In this document: one piece after another, positions 34,563-36,582 of the stretch
Position numbering within the stretch: position 1 is the stretch's first letter
Layout: every line of letters starts with the position of its first letter
Assembly (NCBI GenBank): GCA_947627285.1
Contig: CANQVL010000028.1
Coordinates: 1-36,582 of the forward strand
Reading direction: 5' to 3'
DNA length: 36,582 nt
Origin: an uncultured Oscillospiraceae bacterium
Lineage (GTDB): Bacteria; Bacillota; Clostridia; Oscillospirales; Oscillospiraceae
The notes under the pieces: generated by a model
What the model was told of the DNA's origin: nothing
The model's database searches: none
The model's input: the letters and a program-made list of their open reading frames with translations, nothing else
Program-made: the position numbers and the translations under genes

Positions 34563-35474
34563 TCAGCCCTTGAGAGAGCCTATCATAACGCCCTGGCTGA
34601 AATACTTCTGGACGAAGGGGTAGAGAAGCAGCACCGGGACGCTGGATACGATGACGGATACATACTTTATCTGGTTCGCCAGGCGGAACTGCTCCAGAAT
34701 GGTCTCGCCGCTGCCGCCCACGGTGCTCTCGGAGGCGATGAGGATCTCCTTGAGGACCAGCTGGAGGGGATACATGGTCTCGTCCTGGAGGAAGATCATG
34801 GCGTTGAAGTAGCTGTTCCACTGGCCGATGGCGTAGTAGAGCGCCATGACCGCCAAAATAGCCTTGGAGAGGGGCAGGACCAGTGAGGTGAACACCCTGT
34901 ACTCGCCGGCGCCGTCTATCTTCGCCGCCTCGATGAGCCCGTCGGGTATGCTCGACTCAAAGAAGGTCTTGGTCATAAAGAGGTTCCACACGGAGAGTAT
35001 GGAGGGGAGCACGATGGACCACATGGTGTTCACAAGCCCCAAAGAGCTCATGACGTTGTAGAAGGGGATAAGGCCGCCGCCGAAGAACATGGGGATTATG
35101 AAGTAGATCATGAACGCCTTCTTGCCGGGGAGCGTCCTGCGGCTCAGCGCCCAGCCCGCGGGGATGGTCACCACCAGGGAGAGGACCACGGTGAGAAGGG
35201 TGTAGATGATGGTGTTGAGGTAGCCCCTCCAGATGTCCGCCCGCTCCAGTATCTTCCTGAAGCCGTCCAGCGTCAGCTGTACGGGGTAGAGCACCACCCT
35301 GCCGCCCAGGACCGCGTCCGGGTCGGAGATGGAGGCGATGACGATGAAGTACAGAGGATAGAGGACTATGAGAGCCATGAGAGCGAGGAATATGGTATTG
35401 ACGGTGTAGAATACCTTATCGCCCGCGCCCAGGCGGATGGGGGAATTCTTTTTAGCCGCTGTTTTAACTGACAT
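34563..35474 (-). CDS. sugar ABC transporter permease, LplC/YtcP type
   Basis: A 303-residue inner-membrane permease with six hydrophobic segments. The cytoplasmic EAA loop that contacts the ATPase reads EAAKIDGAGEYRVFTSLVLP. The opening LGAGDKVFYTVNTIFLALMALIVLYPLYF is typical of the CUT1-subfamily LplC branch (residues 16-44). It pairs with the permease 16 bases upstream. Confidence 0.92.
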   Translation of the reverse strand: MSVKTAAKKNSPIRLGAGDKVFYTVNTIFLALMALIVLYPLYFIVIASISDPDAVLGGRVVLYPVQLTLDGFRKILERADIWRGYLNTIIYTLLTVVLSLVVTIPAGWALSRRTLPGKKAFMIYFIIPMFFGGGLIPFYNVMSSLGLVNTMWSIVLPSILSVWNLFMTKTFFESSIPDGLIEAAKIDGAGEYRVFTSLVLPLSKAILAVMALYYAIGQWNSYFNAMIFLQDETMYPLQLVLKEILIASESTVGGSGETILEQFRLANQIKYVSVIVSSVPVLLLYPFVQKYFSQGVMIGSLKG

Positions 35475-35490
35475 CTCTTTCTCCTCCTTC

Positions 35491-36456
35491 TTACCACAGG
35501 GAGTTCTCGGAGAACTTCTTGGACGTTGTGTTGGCGATTATCAGCAGGACCACGTTAATGACGGAGTTGAAAAGTCCGATAGCCGTGGCGTAGCTCTGGT
35601 TGGGGACGCCGGTAAGACCCTGCTTGTAGACGTAGGTGGCGATGAGCTCGCTGACGCCCAGGTTGCCGTCGGTCTGCATAAGGAGCGCCTTCTCGTAGCC
35701 CACGCCCATGAGTCCGCCGATTGACATTATGAGCATGACGCTTATCATGGGCATGATGGCGGGCAGGTCCACGTGGATGACCCTCTGGAAGCGGGAGGCT
35801 CCGTCAAGTATAGCCGCCTCGTGCTGTCCCAAGTCCACGTTGGAGAGCGCCGCGATGTAGATTATTGCGCTCCAGCCGAAGTCCTGCCAGTTGGAGGAGA
35901 GTATGTACAGCGGGCGGAACGCCGAGCTTTCCAGGAAGTAGGACACCCTCTCGCCTCCGAAGTGGGCGGCGATGTTGTTCACAAGGCCGTAGCGCCCGAA
36001 GAACAGGGTCAGCATACCGACCAACACCACCAGGGAGATGAAGTGGGGCCCGTTGAAGATGGTCTGGAGCACCTTGCTCATCTTCTTGCTCTTCATGGCG
36101 TTGAGCATCAGGGAGATGATGATGGGGAGGGGGAAGCCGATGACAAAGCCGATGATGCACAGGAGGAAGGTGTTTTTCATAAGGGGCCAGAACTGCACGT
36201 CGGTGAAGAACCTGGTGAAGTTCTTAAAGCCGATCCACTGGGTGTACTCGCCGAAGATGGGGTCGCCGGGCATGAAGTCCTGGAAGGCGATGAGCACGCC
36301 GTAGATGGGCAGGTAGTTGAACAGGAACACGATGAGCACCGCGGGGAAGATCATGATGAGGAAGGGGTGGTTGTCGCGGAGCCTTCTCCACATCTTCGCG
36401 GACTTGCTCATGCCGCCGGGAGCGGTGGTAACCGCGCCGTCTTTGACTTTTCGCAT
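35491..36456 (-). CDS. sugar ABC transporter permease, LplB/YteP type
   Basis: A 321-residue permease with six membrane segments and an EAA loop EAAILDGASRFQRVIHVDLP. FNYLPIYGVLIAFQDF near residue 50 is characteristic of the LplB branch. It is the partner of the LplC-like permease, and together they form the channel for the binding protein at 32848-34533. GGAGACACC-type bases precede the ATG. Confidence 0.92.
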   Translation of the reverse strand: MRKVKDGAVTTAPGGMSKSAKMWRRLRDNHPFLIMIFPAVLIVFLFNYLPIYGVLIAFQDFMPGDPIFGEYTQWIGFKNFTRFFTDVQFWPLMKNTFLLCIIGFVIGFPLPIIISLMLNAMKSKKMSKVLQTIFNGPHFISLVVLVGMLTLFFGRYGLVNNIAAHFGGERVSYFLESSAFRPLYILSSNWQDFGWSAIIYIAALSNVDLGQHEAAILDGASRFQRVIHVDLPAIMPMISVMLIMSIGGLMGVGYEKALLMQTDGNLGVSELIATYVYKQGLTGVPNQSYATAIGLFNSVINVVLLIIANTTSKKFSENSLW

Positions 36457-36489
36457 ATTGGTGTCTCCTTTCGATTTATTGCGGATAAC

Positions 36490-36582
36490 TTACAGGAGGT
36501 TCTTACCGTCGGCGCCGAAGAGGTGGGCGAGGGCGGGGTTGAAGGAGAAGTTGACGGACTTGCCGATGGAGTGGGCGGAGAC
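36490..36582 (-). CDS. C-terminal end of an MsmK/UgpC-type ABC transporter ATPase (partial)
   Basis: Only the last 30 codons are in the window; the gene continues past the right edge. They read ...GKSVNFSFNPALAHLF...GKNLL and end at TAA 36492-36490. This matches the end of the C-terminal regulatory (TOBE) domain of MalK/MsmK-like ATPases (FDP...HLFD.ETGK.L). It lies 33 bases upstream of the LplB-like permease, so this importer seems to have its own ATPase. LplABC-type systems often lack one and borrow a shared MsmX. Confidence 0.65.
   Translation of the reverse strand, partial: VSAHSIGKSVNFSFNPALAHLFGADGKNLL

Overview
The window looks like a chromosomal segment of a GC-rich, anaerobic, Gram-positive Clostridia, most likely of the Oscillospiraceae/Ruminococcaceae type. 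The pointers are a Leu-type T-box leader, lipobox-bearing solute-binding and hydrolase lipoproteins, an LplB/LplC-type sugar importer, ThrH, a DUF815 ATPase and dense GC-rich codons. Genus assignment is an inference and cannot be settled from this sequence alone.

Layout. (1) 138-3887, + strand: thiI, an M28-family metallopeptidase and cinA form a compact operon that ends at a strong hairpin terminator. (2) 3914-4282: a gene-free convergent gap packed with perfect inverted repeats. (3) 4283-17484, - strand: a complete branched-chain amino-acid biosynthesis cluster. From a consensus promoter and a Leu T-box it runs leuA, ilvB, ilvN, ilvC, a small 2-deoxyribosyltransferase-like gene, ilvD, leuC, leuD, leuB, a DUF815 AAA+ ATPase, threonine ammonia-lyase and ridA. 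A hairpin with a T-run after ilvC probably splits or damps the transcript. (4) 17578-21152, + strand: thrH, mntP, a 277-bp element with 23-bp terminal inverted repeats, and htpG. (5) 21171-23075, + strand: an amidohydrolase, a histidine phosphatase and a MIF-like tautomerase. (6) 23107-23880: an AT-richer island with a small flavodoxin-fold protein, probably acquired. (7) 23887-25867, - strand: a nitroreductase, then an ECF sigma factor with its membrane anti-sigma partner. (8) 25899-36582, - strand: a fructan/sucrose utilization locus, cut by the right edge.

How the genes work together. The BCAA cluster encodes all common-pathway enzymes except the transaminase (no ilvE here), the leucine branch, and the 2-oxobutyrate supply for isoleucine. 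RidA sits directly behind the threonine deaminase whose reactive enamine/imine product it would clear. ThrH, read divergently from the T-box promoter, could link homoserine/serine phosphate metabolism to threonine supply. In the fructan locus the model is: two surface lipoproteins, one a GH32 hydrolase and one built of putative carbohydrate-binding modules, capture and trim fructan outside. A solute-binding protein, two permeases and an MsmK-like ATPase import the oligosaccharides. A cytoplasmic GH32 enzyme then hydrolyses them, and a PfkB-type kinase phosphorylates the fructose.

The least explained items are the inverted-repeat-rich gap at 3914-4282, the element at 18893-19172, the DUF815 ATPase locked by tight spacing into the BCAA operon, and the modular lipoprotein at 30984-32828. 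No tRNA, rRNA, CRISPR array, transposase or phage gene was seen.
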